A stretch of 64,000 bases of DNA from Acinetobacter sp. S54 (GTDB lineage: Bacteria > Pseudomonadota > Gammaproteobacteria > Pseudomonadales > Moraxellaceae), in NCBI RefSeq assembly GCF_016624945.1, contig NZ_JACVUI010000002.1:372001-436000 (forward strand), written 5' to 3'. This document shows positions 17,221-27,352 of this stretch, in pieces. The notes under the pieces were generated by a model. The model saw nothing but the letters and a program-made list of their open reading frames with translations, was not told the DNA's origin and made no database searches. The position numbers and the translations under genes are program-made. How positions within the stretch are numbered: the stretch's first letter is position 1; every line of letters begins with the position of its first letter.

Positions 17221-18177
17221 TTATTTCAACTCAGCAGACACTATGCCAAAACCGGCAATCCATTCACTGATTGCTTCATAGCAATGGATGGTCATGTCAT
17301 ATTCGCCCAAGGTCTGTAAGGCCGCAAAAGCAGCAATCCATGTACGGACTTCTTGTCCCCCCCGTCCACCATCACGACGAATTTCATCTTCACTCATCGC
17401 TTCCAAGGCTGCGAAATCGGCACGTTTGAAAGTTTCCAATAATTCCCGATCCCATTCTGGATTGAGTGGAACCGCAACCGATTGATCACCAGCGGCAAGA
17501 CGTTGCCCAACAGAAATGATCTTAGCCTGACGATTTTGACGTGCTTCGGGGGTTGGATTCCGCCCAGCAATCAAAAACTCCTCAACTTCAGGTGGAGCTG
17601 AACCCATTTGTGGCGTCGGCGGATCGTGTGACAGGCCACCTGTTCCCAAAATCAAAACACGTTCATTTTCGGCATTCAGGGATTGAATAAAGGCTCCCAC
17701 CGCACGACCCAATGCAATCACACGTTTAGTCGTTGGCATAGGCGCAGCCGCCCCATTAATAAAGATAGGAATCGTTGGATAACGATCAAGCTCACCATTA
17801 CATAAAAAATGTAAGGGTTGAGTCACACCATGGTCAGCCTGCATACGATATGAGTAGGCAACATCCACGCCTTCGTCCAAGACTTGACGAATGAGTGCCA
17901 ATGACGTTTGTTCGGGAACATTTAACTTTCCAGGACCATAATCCCAATCGCCTGCTGCAGTCGCACGAACACCAACACAAAAACTTGGCATCAAGTCATA
18001 GAAAAAACCATTAAAATGATCAGGCCCAAAAGCAATGATCAATGTTGGATTATAAGTGCGTACTTCAGCAGCCATTTTTTCAAAGGTCGCACGAACTAAT
18101 TGTTCCTGACGTTGTTCCGCTGGAGATGCAAATTCCATTAAGGGACTATGCGAAGCACAAATAAGTTTTACAGTCAT
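17221..18177 (-). CDS. mhpB: 2,3-dihydroxyphenylpropionate 1,2-dioxygenase
   Basis: A 318-residue class III (LigB-type) extradiol dioxygenase (E. coli MhpB 314). It opens the ring of 2,3-dihydroxyphenylpropionate or 2,3-dihydroxycinnamate with Fe(II). ASHSPLM near the start supplies a metal His; FGPDHFNGF (about 49-57), the acid-base ADHG (His near 115) and GTGGLSHDPP (His near 183) complete the active site. It is embedded between hcaB and hcaD, so ring hydroxylation and cleavage are co-expressed, unlike the separate hca and mhp operons of E. coli. Confidence 0.93.
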   Translation of the reverse strand: MTVKLICASHSPLMEFASPAEQRQEQLVRATFEKMAAEVRTYNPTLIIAFGPDHFNGFFYDLMPSFCVGVRATAAGDWDYGPGKLNVPEQTSLALIRQVLDEGVDVAYSYRMQADHGVTQPLHFLCNGELDRYPTIPIFINGAAAPMPTTKRVIALGRAVGAFIQSLNAENERVLILGTGGLSHDPPTPQMGSAPPEVEEFLIAGRNPTPEARQNRQAKIISVGQRLAAGDQSVAVPLNPEWDRELLETFKRADFAALEAMSEDEIRRDGGRGGQEVRTWIAAFAALQTLGEYDMTIHCYEAISEWIAGFGIVSAELK

Positions 18178-18241
18178 GGTGGACTCCGAAACAGAGGTAA
18201 GCGTATTGCTACCTGTTTATTCCTTTAAAATCAGCAGTAAT

Positions 18242-19057
18242 TTATAGGTCAAAAAATCCAGCATTGGCCTGACGTAAACCACGAATCCCTAAACCACAAT
18301 CAGCATTAATAAAAACACCCGACAATGGACGGTTATTTTGGCGAGAAGCCAATAACACGTAAGAGCCCGTCATATCTTCGGGTTCTGGTAAAAATTTGAG
18401 TGGCATTCCCTGACCAATTTTCTCTGGATCACGTACATCCAACAAACCCGCGTTTTCTTGTCCTAGAGATGCCGCCCCTTTTACATTGACATTCATACCA
18501 GAAGGCGCAACAGCATTAACTCGTACTTTTGGCGCAAGTTCATAAGCCAACTCACGCACTAAACCAACCCCTGCATGCTTGGATGCGGTATAAATTGGGC
18601 CACCACCTGATGAGTAAAATGCAGAATTGGATAAAGTAAAAATTATGGAGCCTTCGGTCTTCAATAATTCATCCAATGCAGCTTTTGCGCCCAGCAAATA
18701 ACCTTTGGTATTAATCCCCATGATTTCATCAAAGGCTTTATCCAGTTGTTCACCGCTCATCTGAACAATATCTGCATAATGATCCCAGATTCCTGCATTG
18801 CCGATAAAACAATCCAGTTTTCCAAAACGTTCAACCGTCGCCTGAACTGCGCGAACATTGTCCTGAAAATTAGCAACATCGCCTGCCACAGCAACAATTT
18901 TGTCACCATAACGTGCGACCAATTCATCGACTTTGGATTGTGAACGTTGCAATACACCTACATGTGCGCCTTCTTGTAAAAACCGTTCAACCAGCGCTAA
19001 GCCTAGTCCTGAACCACCGCCAGTAATCAGGGCAACTTCACCTTGTAACCATCCCAT
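18242..19057 (-). CDS. hcaB: cis-dihydrodiol dehydrogenase
   Basis: A 271-residue short-chain dehydrogenase that oxidises 3-phenylpropionate cis-dihydrodiol to 2,3-dihydroxyphenylpropionate with NAD+. The nucleotide motif GGGSGLG is at 13-19, NAG at 87-89, the catalytic Ser at about 143 and YTASK at 156-160. The C-terminal GLGIRGLRQ is typical of the BphB/HcaB group. It lies 2 bases after hcaC in the operon. A 64-base spacer separates it from mhpB. Confidence 0.92.
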   Translation of the reverse strand: MGWLQGEVALITGGGSGLGLALVERFLQEGAHVGVLQRSQSKVDELVARYGDKIVAVAGDVANFQDNVRAVQATVERFGKLDCFIGNAGIWDHYADIVQMSGEQLDKAFDEIMGINTKGYLLGAKAALDELLKTEGSIIFTLSNSAFYSSGGGPIYTASKHAGVGLVRELAYELAPKVRVNAVAPSGMNVNVKGAASLGQENAGLLDVRDPEKIGQGMPLKFLPEPEDMTGSYVLLASRQNNRPLSGVFINADCGLGIRGLRQANAGFFDL

Positions 19058-19059
19058 GA

Positions 19060-19386
19060 CTATGCTCCCACCAGTTCAACATACAAAGCACCATCTTCAA
19101 TCACGACAGGAAATGTCTGTATTGGATCAGTGGCGGGTACACACTGGGGAACACCTGTTTTTAGACAAAATCGTGATGCGTGTAATGGGCACTCCACCGT
19201 GCCATCATCTTCCAGATAACCTTCGGACATCGAAGCATTACCGTGGCTGCATTTATCGTTCATGGCAAAAAAATCACCATTAAAATTGAAGACTGCCAGT
19301 GCCGCGATACCCTCCAGATTGCAATCTACTTTTACGGCTTCACCTTCTTCCAGATCATCAACCTGACAAACAAAAATTTTATCCAT
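19060..19386 (-). CDS. hcaC: Rieske ferredoxin of phenylpropionate dioxygenase
   Basis: A 108-residue soluble Rieske [2Fe-2S] ferredoxin. Ligands are Cys46 and His48 (CSHGNASM) and Cys66 and His69 (CPLHASRF). It carries electrons from HcaD to the oxygenase HcaEF. Its start overlaps the hcaF stop by one base. Confidence 0.93.
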   Translation of the reverse strand: MDKIFVCQVDDLEEGEAVKVDCNLEGIAALAVFNFNGDFFAMNDKCSHGNASMSEGYLEDDGTVECPLHASRFCLKTGVPQCVPATDPIQTFPVVIEDGALYVELVGA

Positions 19387-19946
19387 TAGAAAAACACCGT
19401 AATATTATGGGAAATCAAGGTTGCCTGATCGAGGGTAATATCGCGTTTGGCAATCATCCAGCCCAAGCGACTATTTTCGTCTCTGCGAATCAGGTCAATA
19501 CGTTTACCCACATAGGTCAACACATCTTTTTCTTTTTGTGAGCGATACAGCAGATAGTTGCTATATACAGCATATTCATTTGCATGTTCTGTGGCTTCAA
19601 CTCGAATATTGGTAATCAAATGACGAGTACGGGATGGAGGTTCTTCTGACCACGACATACCGGTTTCTAACTTCGCAACACGGCGTTCCAGTACAAATTT
19701 GTCGTCGTGATAGATCCAGGTGGACGGTGGTGAAATACATTTACGACGATCACGGGTTTGCGCATTGGTGGTCGTTTTAAGCGTATATAAAATGTCTTCA
19801 CTTAAAATATCCAGCCAGTCACGAAACTTCCAATCATCCAGTAACTGCGCTTCAGCATATAGAAACTGGCTTAGATCATGGTAAAGTTCCACGCTGATCG
19901 AGCGCCATACAGGTTGAGGTGTTAACGTTTCAACTATCTGATTCAT
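19386..19946 (-). CDS. hcaF: Phenylpropionate dioxygenase small subunit
   Basis: A 186-residue beta subunit of a ring-hydroxylating dioxygenase (cystatin-like/NTF2 fold). Family features are the N-terminal [21 protein letters not shown] and the central [32 protein letters not shown]. It is structural and completes the alpha3beta3 enzyme with HcaE. It overlaps hcaE by 4 bases. Confidence 0.93.
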   Translation of the reverse strand: MNQIVETLTPQPVWRSISVELYHDLSQFLYAEAQLLDDWKFRDWLDILSEDILYTLKTTTNAQTRDRRKCISPPSTWIYHDDKFVLERRVAKLETGMSWSEEPPSRTRHLITNIRVEATEHANEYAVYSNYLLYRSQKEKDVLTYVGKRIDLIRRDENSRLGWMIAKRDITLDQATLISHNITVFF

Positions 19947-21346
19947 TTTACAAGCTCCTTCTCATCAGTTTTAGCTGATTTGCTGAGTAGTCCCTGCTCA
20001 TATGCTTCATCTGCACGTTCAACATCTTCCCATTTTTCATGCATCAACAAATTCGCCCAATGACGATACAATCCACGTGCGGCTGTTTCAGAGAACACAT
20101 GATTGGTAATACCCGGAATACCGTCTTCACGATATTGTTCATTACCCAGACCCATTTCCATAATCAGCTTGCTTTGACGGGCTTTGTAGCCGCGTAAAAC
20201 TTTCTGAATCTCAATCCAGTTTTCACCATCGTCAGCTTCTGCAAAGCCAGAAGGTCCAAATGCACGGCATGCATTGAGTTCCATTGCTTCTTTAATATGT
20301 TGTGGGGCTGCTTTATCGGTAATACAAAATGCCCAGACTTCCGTTTTATCTGGCCCGCGTGGATGCCAAATTCGCATGGTCGTCATACCATTTAGCCACG
20401 ATAAAGTGGGAAACATATTGTTATGCCCAGCTAAACGCAGGGCGCGTGTATCACCAAGGCGTTCTTTTGTCTCTTCATAAGTTTCACGGAAATAATCGGC
20501 AACTTGACCATCCACCCAGAAATTTGCATCGGGTTTTTCAGTCAGGAAAAAACCTGAACCGTGACCACGTTGCCCATACTGCACGCAACTTTGGGCTGTT
20601 TCCCAGACTGGACGCGCTGTTTGTGCTGATCCTAGTGCTTTTGATGACTCATCATTTGGCTTACCACCTAAGACCTGAACTGCTGAAGCATGCGAATACG
20701 GTGCATGATATTGGTCCGAAGCAAACTGTTCTGCTGCAAATTTCCAGTTACAGTTAATTTCCCATTTATGGATCCCACCAATTACTTCGGAACCACCTTC
20801 ACGACGATCAATCATGGCATCTAAGTACCAAGCAATATCGCCCATGTAAGTGCGTAAATCAGGAGTATCTTCTGCCCAACAGCCAAAGACCAAACCCTTG
20901 TAACTTTCAACACGCGTTACTTCCTGAAGTCCCCATTTTTCTTTACAGGCCCCCTGTGGAAATGCAATATTTTCGAGTGGAATATCCTTTAATGAACCAT
21001 CGATTCCATAAGACCAGCCATGGTATGGACAGGTAAATGCACGGGTATTTCCACAATCCGCATAACTGACGCGCATGGAACGATGGCGACACTGATTTAA
21101 AAGTGCTTTAATCGAGCCATCTTTCTGACGAGTAACAATAATCGGATCTTCTCCCATATAGGTATTAAAAAAATCACCCGCTTTGGGAATTTGGCTTTCA
21201 TGGCAAAGAAATAACCAACAACGACCAAAAACACGTTCAAGCTCTAATTCATATAAATGAGGATCGGTATAGATAGATGGCGAGATACGTCCATTTTGTG
21301 CATCGACTAATGCATCGATTTCGCACACATCAATTTTTCCATTCAT
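19943..21346 (-). CDS. hcaE: Phenylpropionate dioxygenase large subunit
   Basis: A 467-residue catalytic alpha subunit. The Rieske centre ligands are Cys86 and His88 (QCRHRSM) and Cys106 and His109 (CPYHGW). The mononuclear iron site uses His213 and His218 in [10 protein letters not shown], with an Asp bridging at about 210 and a later acidic stretch (ADDGENW) that would give the third ligand. It adds O2 to the ring of 3-phenylpropionate or cinnamate. The start at 21346 is chosen for AGGAG eight bases upstream. It is the first gene of the hca operon and divergent from hcaR. Confidence 0.93.
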   Translation of the reverse strand: MNGKIDVCEIDALVDAQNGRISPSIYTDPHLYELELERVFGRCWLFLCHESQIPKAGDFFNTYMGEDPIIVTRQKDGSIKALLNQCRHRSMRVSYADCGNTRAFTCPYHGWSYGIDGSLKDIPLENIAFPQGACKEKWGLQEVTRVESYKGLVFGCWAEDTPDLRTYMGDIAWYLDAMIDRREGGSEVIGGIHKWEINCNWKFAAEQFASDQYHAPYSHASAVQVLGGKPNDESSKALGSAQTARPVWETAQSCVQYGQRGHGSGFFLTEKPDANFWVDGQVADYFRETYEETKERLGDTRALRLAGHNNMFPTLSWLNGMTTMRIWHPRGPDKTEVWAFCITDKAAPQHIKEAMELNACRAFGPSGFAEADDGENWIEIQKVLRGYKARQSKLIMEMGLGNEQYREDGIPGITNHVFSETAARGLYRHWANLLMHEKWEDVERADEAYEQGLLSKSAKTDEKELVK

Positions 21347-21612
21347 GATAAGCACTCCTGCTGTCGCCAAAAAAGCACAACGTAAACATTCAATCTGAGT
21401 GGATAATGATTTTTTAAGACTTTTAAGTGAAATATTTTATTTGTTTCAATTTAGACGTTTTATGAATTACTCATCCCCAGAGTTAACCACTAGACTTAGA
21501 TCAGACTGATACACAACAGTGATTTCACAAACGGAATTTATCGTTTTTTATTTTTTACTTACTTTGGCCTACCAGAGCAAAGTGAAATTCAGGATTTAGG
21601 ATCACCCTTGAT

Positions 21613-22512
21613 ATGGAATTACGTCACCTACGCTATTTTATTATGGTTGCAGAAGAGCTTAACTTTAGCAAAGCTGCCTTACGTCTCTATACAGCCCAAC
21701 CGTCTTTGAGCCAGCAAATTAAAGATCTCGAAGATGAAGTTGGCGTTAAACTTTTACACCGTACTAAACGCAAAGTAGAACTGACTGAGGAAGGCAGTGT
21801 TTTTTTAGAACAAGCACGGCTGACACTGGCTCAAGCAGACAAAACCATTGCAATGGCCAGACAAGTATCTAAACTCAAAAAACAGCAGCTCACAGTGGGT
21901 TTTGTGCCTGTGGTTGAAATGAAAGTTTTTCCCTATGTGCTTCCAAATCTGCGTATTCAGAATCCTGAACTTAAAATTTCATTACTCAGTATGAATAATA
22001 CCGAACAAATGGAGGCACTAAAAAAAGGTGAAATTGATATTGCCTTTATGCGGGATAATTTAAATACGGACGAAATTCAAAGCCAATTTGTTCTACGGGA
22101 GCCACTTATTTTATTACTCCCTAAGGATCATCCATTGACTAAATACGATCGCGTACCTATCAAAGCGTTGCATCATATTGACTTTATTATTCCTGCATCA
22201 AAACAGTCAGCTGTTTTACATAAAACAATTTTAGAGTTTGCTGAATTACATCATATTAAATTAAATATTGTTCAACAGGCCGATAATATTCTATTTAATA
22301 TTAATTCGATTGGGATGGGACTAGGTTGCGGTATTTTACCTAGCTATATTGCCCCATTGACATTGAATAATATTGTGACACATCCTTTAGATGTAGATTT
22401 ACCTCATCTGGATTTATTTGTCAGTTATCGTAAAGATGCCGTATCAACGGGAGTAAAAGCGTTTATTGATTTACTGAGTAAAGTTTTTTATTTAGATATT
22501 AATAGAATCTAG
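21613..22512 (+). CDS. hcaR: HcaR-like LysR activator
   Basis: A 299-residue LysR-type regulator divergent from hcaE, the usual place for the activator of that operon. The N-terminal HTH (MELRHLRYFIMVAEELNFSKAA, QPSLSQQIKDLEDEVG) and the C-terminal effector domain match HcaR; it is clearly related to the regulator at 12037-12933. The 266-base region between it and hcaE would hold both promoters. It ends in a good terminator. Confidence 0.87.
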   Translation: MELRHLRYFIMVAEELNFSKAALRLYTAQPSLSQQIKDLEDEVGVKLLHRTKRKVELTEEGSVFLEQARLTLAQADKTIAMARQVSKLKKQQLTVGFVPVVEMKVFPYVLPNLRIQNPELKISLLSMNNTEQMEALKKGEIDIAFMRDNLNTDEIQSQFVLREPLILLLPKDHPLTKYDRVPIKALHHIDFIIPASKQSAVLHKTILEFAELHHIKLNIVQQADNILFNINSIGMGLGCGILPSYIAPLTLNNIVTHPLDVDLPHLDLFVSYRKDAVSTGVKAFIDLLSKVFYLDINRI

Positions 22513-22554
22513 CTTTTATTAGGTTATACCAAAGTCTATATATTGATAATGAAT

Positions 22555-22589
22555 GATTAGAACGAAATATTTTTCGTCCTAATCTTTTT
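22555..22589 (+). terminator. hcaR terminator
   Basis: GATTAG-ACGAAA pairs with TTTCGT-CTAATC with a single mismatch, followed by TTTTT. It lies 40 bases after the hcaR stop. Confidence 0.8.
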
Positions 22590-22594
22590 AGGAT

Positions 22595-23455
22595 TTATGT
22601 CACATTATGTTTTGCTAAATATTGTTTAATAATCTGATTAAACTCATCCGCTTTTTCAACTTGTGACCAATGACCACACTGACTAAAAATATGGGCATCC
22701 GCATAAGGTACAATATTTAAAATATCCCATGTACGAGACACCGGAATCACCACATCCTGTACACCATGAATCAGTAAAACAGGAATATCAATCGTCTTCA
22801 TTTTGTCAAAATCCAGCGGAAACTCAAAACGATCACGATCACGCGCACCGACTACATCCATCAGACGATCGGATGCATAATCATTTTTAGCTGCATTAAA
22901 ACGGACTTTGACCAGTTCGTCAGTGACCAATGATTTATCTACCACAAACATTTCCAGAGTTTTGCGGATACCCGATTCAGTCAACTCAGGATTAGCATGG
23001 GCTTTCAGTGCTGCGGTTTGTTTTGCTCCACCTGTACCCATTGAAACGATGCCTAGCACACGCTCTGGATAATCCATTACAAACTGAAATGCTAGCCAAC
23101 CACCTAAAGAATTCCCGACTAACCATGTTTTTTCTATGCCCAACGCATCCAGTACGCGCACAGCATGATCGACCCATGCCCGAATACCATAAGCTGTGCC
23201 TTCTGCAACCACAGTCTGACCATAACCAATAGAATCAATCGCAATACAGCGAGCCTGTTCAGCAATTTGCGGTAAATTCAACCACCAATTTGCTGCGGCT
23301 GATACACCTGTTCCCGAACCATGCAAAAATAAAAGTGGGGTGCCTTCGCCTATCTCATGATAATGCGTCAATTCACCTGCTGCTGTTTCAATCCATTTAT
23401 CTTCCAGACCAAAAAAAGGATCTGTTTTATATTCGGGGATTTGCACTGTACCCAT
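22595..23455 (-). CDS. mhpC: Meta-cleavage product hydrolase (MhpC-like)
   Basis: A 286-residue alpha/beta hydrolase that would cut the MhpB ring-fission product into succinate and 2-hydroxypenta-2,4-dienoate. The catalytic triad is Ser116 (GNSLGG), Asp234 (VQDVV) and His262 (CGHW); the oxyanion stretch FLHGSGTG is at 44-51. The N-terminus (KTDPFFGLEDKWIE) is unlike E. coli MhpC and closer to other meta-cleavage hydrolases, so specificity is inferred mainly from the pathway: no other MhpC candidate is present. GAGGA precedes the start. It is separated from the other mhp genes and stands between hcaR and a porin gene. Confidence 0.82.
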   Translation of the reverse strand: MGTVQIPEYKTDPFFGLEDKWIETAAGELTHYHEIGEGTPLLFLHGSGTGVSAAANWWLNLPQIAEQARCIAIDSIGYGQTVVAEGTAYGIRAWVDHAVRVLDALGIEKTWLVGNSLGGWLAFQFVMDYPERVLGIVSMGTGGAKQTAALKAHANPELTESGIRKTLEMFVVDKSLVTDELVKVRFNAAKNDYASDRLMDVVGARDRDRFEFPLDFDKMKTIDIPVLLIHGVQDVVIPVSRTWDILNIVPYADAHIFSQCGHWSQVEKADEFNQIIKQYLAKHNVT

Positions 23456-23631
23456 ATCATTCCTCGTGTCATTTCCAAAGCATGCTAAAAAACAGCTGCC
23501 TTAAATCAGTGGATTTAATGTCCTTACCAGACCATCTTACTCGCTATTTAACGACTAACTGATACTTCTTTATGATCAGTTGAGACAAAAAAAATATTAA
23601 TAACCAACTGTTATTTAAATAAATTTATTGA

Positions 23632-24942
23632 TTAAAAAGTATAAGTGTAAGTCGTTGCAATACGATGTTCCTGTAAGTCGCTCGGCTGGCCTGCAATATT
23701 GTCAAAATCGACATTAATGTACATCCATTGGAACCCTAGACCTTTCAATTTTCCTTCTGGAACTACATAGTTCAAAATAAAATTGAATTCGGCTTCCTTA
23801 CCTTTGCCAGTTAATGCACTGGATTCGTAATTCGAGTTGACATCCCAACCATGCCAATATTTTGCAGTCGTTTTCAAACCTTTTAGACCTAACTCATTAA
23901 AGTCATAGCTATAGGTAAATCCAACTGATTTTTCATGTTTACGGACGAAGCTGACCACAGACCAATTGTCCAGATAGGGCTGTGGCACCCAGCCTGCAAG
24001 TGATGGAAAGTAAGGTGCACCTGTGGCTGCACTTCCATTTTGGCCCTGATCTCCAAACATTTGCTGATAGGACAAACCAAAGCTATGAGCGCCATACGTC
24101 AACATTGAACCAAACGATAATGCTTGATTGTCAATATCTCCATATAAGGCATCACCAGACTCAGCATTGTCAAAAAGACGTATATGCGTATCAAGCTTGA
24201 ATCGATCATAGTTATTTTTATAATTCATACCCAAATAATTTTGGCGATAGATATTGGTAACATCTCCATAAAAGTAACTTGCAGACCAATGATTATTAAA
24301 CTGATAATCTATGCCCGCAACGTACATACCATCGGTTTTTCCATCATTATTCAAAGGCTTTGGCCATAGCCCAAAATCCATAGGCTGATTTTCATAACGC
24401 GCATTAATACTATCCAAATAACCTAATGTTAATTTAGTATTTTTAATGTCTTTAGACTCTAACCATACCCCGTTATAAGTCGTTAATAACTGGCGTGAAG
24501 GGTCAAATACCACCACAGGTGTAATAGGCAAAATCTCACCGACCCGCAATTCGGTCTGGCTTATTTTGGCTTTGAGTGTAGCCCCAATTTTACCAAAATC
24601 ACGGTCTTGCTGACCTGTGCCCGTGCCTGAAACACCGTTATAGGGTAGTACCCAGTCTGCATTGCGATCACGGCCATCCAGACGTACCGCATACTGGGCC
24701 AATACATCTATGCCCAGTTGCACATTACCGACTTGTGCATAACCAGATTTAGCATCCAATGTGGCTGCCTGTGACCAGCTTCCCCAATTTTTTGCTGGTG
24801 TAGTGTTATATTGACGATCCAAATAAAAATTTTTAAATTTAAGCTGAATTTGACTATCTTCAATAAAGTCAGCAAAACTAGTCGTTGTAGCTGTGGCAGT
24901 CATTGCACACATTATTGCTGTCCATAATGTTTGACGATACAT
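23632..24942 (-). CDS. OprD-family outer-membrane porin
   Basis: A 436-residue beta-barrel porin with an N-terminal signal peptide (TLWTAIMCAMTATATTTSFA, start at 24942 after AGGAAA). Proteins of this family admit small aromatic acids. Visible family features are DFIEDSQIQLKFKNFYLDR after the signal, the GKIGATLKAKISQTELRVGE strand pair, and the C-terminal Phe. It follows the mhpDFE operon on the same strand, with a terminator between, and probably takes up phenylpropanoids. It is a paralogue of the porin at 42171-43394. Confidence 0.88.
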   Translation of the reverse strand: MYRQTLWTAIMCAMTATATTTSFADFIEDSQIQLKFKNFYLDRQYNTTPAKNWGSWSQAATLDAKSGYAQVGNVQLGIDVLAQYAVRLDGRDRNADWVLPYNGVSGTGTGQQDRDFGKIGATLKAKISQTELRVGEILPITPVVVFDPSRQLLTTYNGVWLESKDIKNTKLTLGYLDSINARYENQPMDFGLWPKPLNNDGKTDGMYVAGIDYQFNNHWSASYFYGDVTNIYRQNYLGMNYKNNYDRFKLDTHIRLFDNAESGDALYGDIDNQALSFGSMLTYGAHSFGLSYQQMFGDQGQNGSAATGAPYFPSLAGWVPQPYLDNWSVVSFVRKHEKSVGFTYSYDFNELGLKGLKTTAKYWHGWDVNSNYESSALTGKGKEAEFNFILNYVVPEGKLKGLGFQWMYINVDFDNIAGQPSDLQEHRIATTYTYTF

Positions 24943-25353
24943 CGCGTATTTTCCTGAACATTCCATGTGGAGAACGGCTATGATGCTGAACTCTATTTTT
25001 TTGAAAAATTCGACTAGAGTATTAATTATTTGAAACTTTTTTTCGGCATTACTTAAAAATGATGATTTCCACCAAGGTCTTATATTTTTAATAGATGACT
25101 TTCTACAATAAAATATGGAAATTTTAATACTATATCTATTTGTTATTTATAAATAATATGCAAATTTATGGCCAAAATACAATCAAATATTATTTTTTTA
25201 ATCGTTTTTTTCTTTAAATACATTCCGATATTTTTAATCCTCTCTTTTTTATTTTTATATAAAAAAACACTTATATCTGATTTATTTTATATAACTCAAT
25301 CTATTAAAAACAAAAAAGCACTCATTTGAGTGCTTTTATTTATTGATTATATT
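24943..25353. other. 411-base intergenic region, porin to mhpE
   Basis: Extremely AT-rich, with no gene. It carries the porin promoter on its left side and the mhpDFE terminator on its right. No operator-like palindrome stands out. Confidence 0.6.
25314..25337 (-). terminator. mhpDFE operon terminator
   Basis: AAAAGCACTCA and TGAGTGCTTTT form a perfect 11-bp stem with T-rich sequence on either side, 17 bases after the mhpE stop. Confidence 0.9.
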
Positions 25354-26385
25354 TTAAACTTTTAGCTCTTTTGCTTTTGCCAAAGTCAAAGCCACATCAA
25401 CAATCATGTCTTCCTGACCACCCACCATTCGGCGTTTACCCAGTTCAACCAAAATATCAAATGCCGATAGTCCATATTTGGCGGCAGCAACTTCGGTATG
25501 ACGTAAAAAGCTTGAATAGACACCTGCATAACCCAGTGCTAAAGTTTCGCGGTCTACACGAACTGGTCGCTCCTGCAACGGACGCACAATATCTTCAGCT
25601 GCATCAATCAATCCTTTGACATCACAGCCATGATTTAGCCCCATACGCTCAACCGCAGCAATGAACACTTCTAACGGCGCATTTCCTGCGCCTGCGCCCA
25701 TCCCTGTTAAACTGGCATCAATACGGTTACAACCATGTTCTAGGGCAACAATACTGTTTGCAACTCCAAGACTTAAATTATGATGCGCATGCATGCCTGT
25801 TTCTGTTGCAGGATCAAGTACATCTTTCATTGCTTTAAAACGATCCGCGATATCATACATATTCATCGCACCGCCCGAATCCACCACATAAATGCATTGG
25901 GCTCCGTAGCTTTCCATGAGCTTACCTTGTTGCGCCAAGCCTTCTGGGGTATTCATATGGCTCATCATTAGAAAGCCAACGGTATCCATACCTAATTCTC
26001 TAGCATATTCAATGTGCTGACGAGAAACATCTGCTTCAGTACAGTGCGTTGCGACACGTACCACACGCGCACCTGCGTCATAAGCTGCTTTTAAATCATG
26101 AACCGTACCAATGCCCGGCAATAATAAAGTTGCTACTTTGGCCTTCTTCACTTCACTAGCAACAGCTTCTATCCACTCTAGGTCTGTATGTGCACCAAAA
26201 CCATAGTTAAAGCTTGAACCTTGCAAACCATCACCATGTGCAACTTCAATACTATCTACACCTGCTTCATCCAGTGCACGAGCAATCTGGCGAACCTGAT
26301 CAAGTGAATATTGATGACGAACTGCATGCATCCCATCACGTAAAGTCACATCGGAAACATATATTTTTCTTTGCTGATCAATCAT
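25354..26385 (-). CDS. mhpE: 4-hydroxy-2-oxovalerate aldolase
   Basis: A 343-residue class II aldolase (DmpG/MhpE family) that splits 4-hydroxy-2-oxovalerate into pyruvate and acetaldehyde. The metal and catalytic residues are in VTLRDGMHA (Arg16, Asp17, His20) and [10 protein letters not shown] (two His near 199). It works as a channelling complex with MhpF, whose gene is directly upstream (12-base gap). The length matches DmpG (345). Confidence 0.94.
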   Translation of the reverse strand: MIDQQRKIYVSDVTLRDGMHAVRHQYSLDQVRQIARALDEAGVDSIEVAHGDGLQGSSFNYGFGAHTDLEWIEAVASEVKKAKVATLLLPGIGTVHDLKAAYDAGARVVRVATHCTEADVSRQHIEYARELGMDTVGFLMMSHMNTPEGLAQQGKLMESYGAQCIYVVDSGGAMNMYDIADRFKAMKDVLDPATETGMHAHHNLSLGVANSIVALEHGCNRIDASLTGMGAGAGNAPLEVFIAAVERMGLNHGCDVKGLIDAAEDIVRPLQERPVRVDRETLALGYAGVYSSFLRHTEVAAAKYGLSAFDILVELGKRRMVGGQEDMIVDVALTLAKAKELKV

Positions 26386-26397
26386 GTTACCTGCTCC

Positions 26398-27339
26398 TTA
26401 TGCGGTCTTTTTACTTAAATGGGTTTCTGCAAAGCGTTCAGCAGCAGCTAAGGCTGCACTGGTCATAATATCCAGATTGCCTGCATAAGCAGGTAAATAA
26501 TGTGCTGCGCCTTCTACCTCAAGAAAAATCGAAACTTTTAGGCCTGGCATTTTGCCCAACCCAGGAATATTCAATGCATGAGCTTCATCAAATCGTTCAA
26601 ATTGTACTTCCTGCTTCAAACGATAACCCGGGACATAAGCATGTACGGCTTCTGCCATTTTATTCACCGACACCCGAATGGCATCCTGATCTGCGTCTTT
26701 ATCAGCCAGACAATATACTGTGTCACGCATCATTAAAGGTGGTTCAGCTGGATTTAATACGATAATAGCTTTACCTTTTTGCGCCCCCCCTACTTCTTCA
26801 ATTGCTTTAGAGGTGGTTTCGGTAAATTCATCAATATTGGCACGTGTTCCCGGACCAGCAGATTTACTGGCAATAGAAGCAATAATTTCTGCGTAATGAA
26901 CTTTTGCTACCTGAGATACGGCATGTACCATCGGAATGGTGGCTTGTCCGCCACAGGTCACCATATTAATATTGGCTGCATCCAGATGTTCATCGAGATT
27001 AACCACAGGAATCACATAAGGACCGATTGCTGCTGGTGTCAAATCAATGACTTGAATTCCATGCTGCTGCAACACGGCATTATGACGAGCATGGGCATTT
27101 GCAGAAGTCGCATCAAATGCAATGCGAATCTCACTAAAACATGGTAATTTTAACAGCCCTTCGATCCCTTCAGCTGTGGTTTCCACCCCAAAACGAGCCG
27201 CACGAGCCAGACCATCTGAATTGGGGTCAATCCCAACCATTGCACCAACTTCAAGTTGTTTTGAATTACGCATGATTTTAATCATGAGGTCTGTTCCGAT
27301 ATTGCCAGAACCGATAATGGCACATTTAATTTTTTGCAT
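26398..27339 (-). CDS. mhpF: Acylating acetaldehyde dehydrogenase
   Basis: A 313-residue enzyme (DmpF/MhpF family) that converts acetaldehyde, NAD+ and CoA to acetyl-CoA. The NAD motif GSGNIG is at about 10-15 and the catalytic Cys129 is in [11 protein letters not shown]. The start at 27339 ([12 protein letters not shown]) follows AGGA; an upstream in-frame start overlaps mhpD more and is less likely. It forms the channelling complex with MhpE. Confidence 0.94.
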   Translation of the reverse strand: MQKIKCAIIGSGNIGTDLMIKIMRNSKQLEVGAMVGIDPNSDGLARAARFGVETTAEGIEGLLKLPCFSEIRIAFDATSANAHARHNAVLQQHGIQVIDLTPAAIGPYVIPVVNLDEHLDAANINMVTCGGQATIPMVHAVSQVAKVHYAEIIASIASKSAGPGTRANIDEFTETTSKAIEEVGGAQKGKAIIVLNPAEPPLMMRDTVYCLADKDADQDAIRVSVNKMAEAVHAYVPGYRLKQEVQFERFDEAHALNIPGLGKMPGLKVSIFLEVEGAAHYLPAYAGNLDIMTSAALAAAERFAETHLSKKTA

Positions 27340-27352
27340 ATTCTTTATCCTG

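Noticed and set aside
20329..20757. Open frame of 142 codons opposite hcaE
   Set aside because: It lies entirely within a well-conserved gene on the other strand; its composition reflects the reverse complement of hcaE codons.
26779..27147. Open frame of 122 codons opposite mhpF
   Set aside because: Fully inside mhpF, with no start signal and no family likeness.
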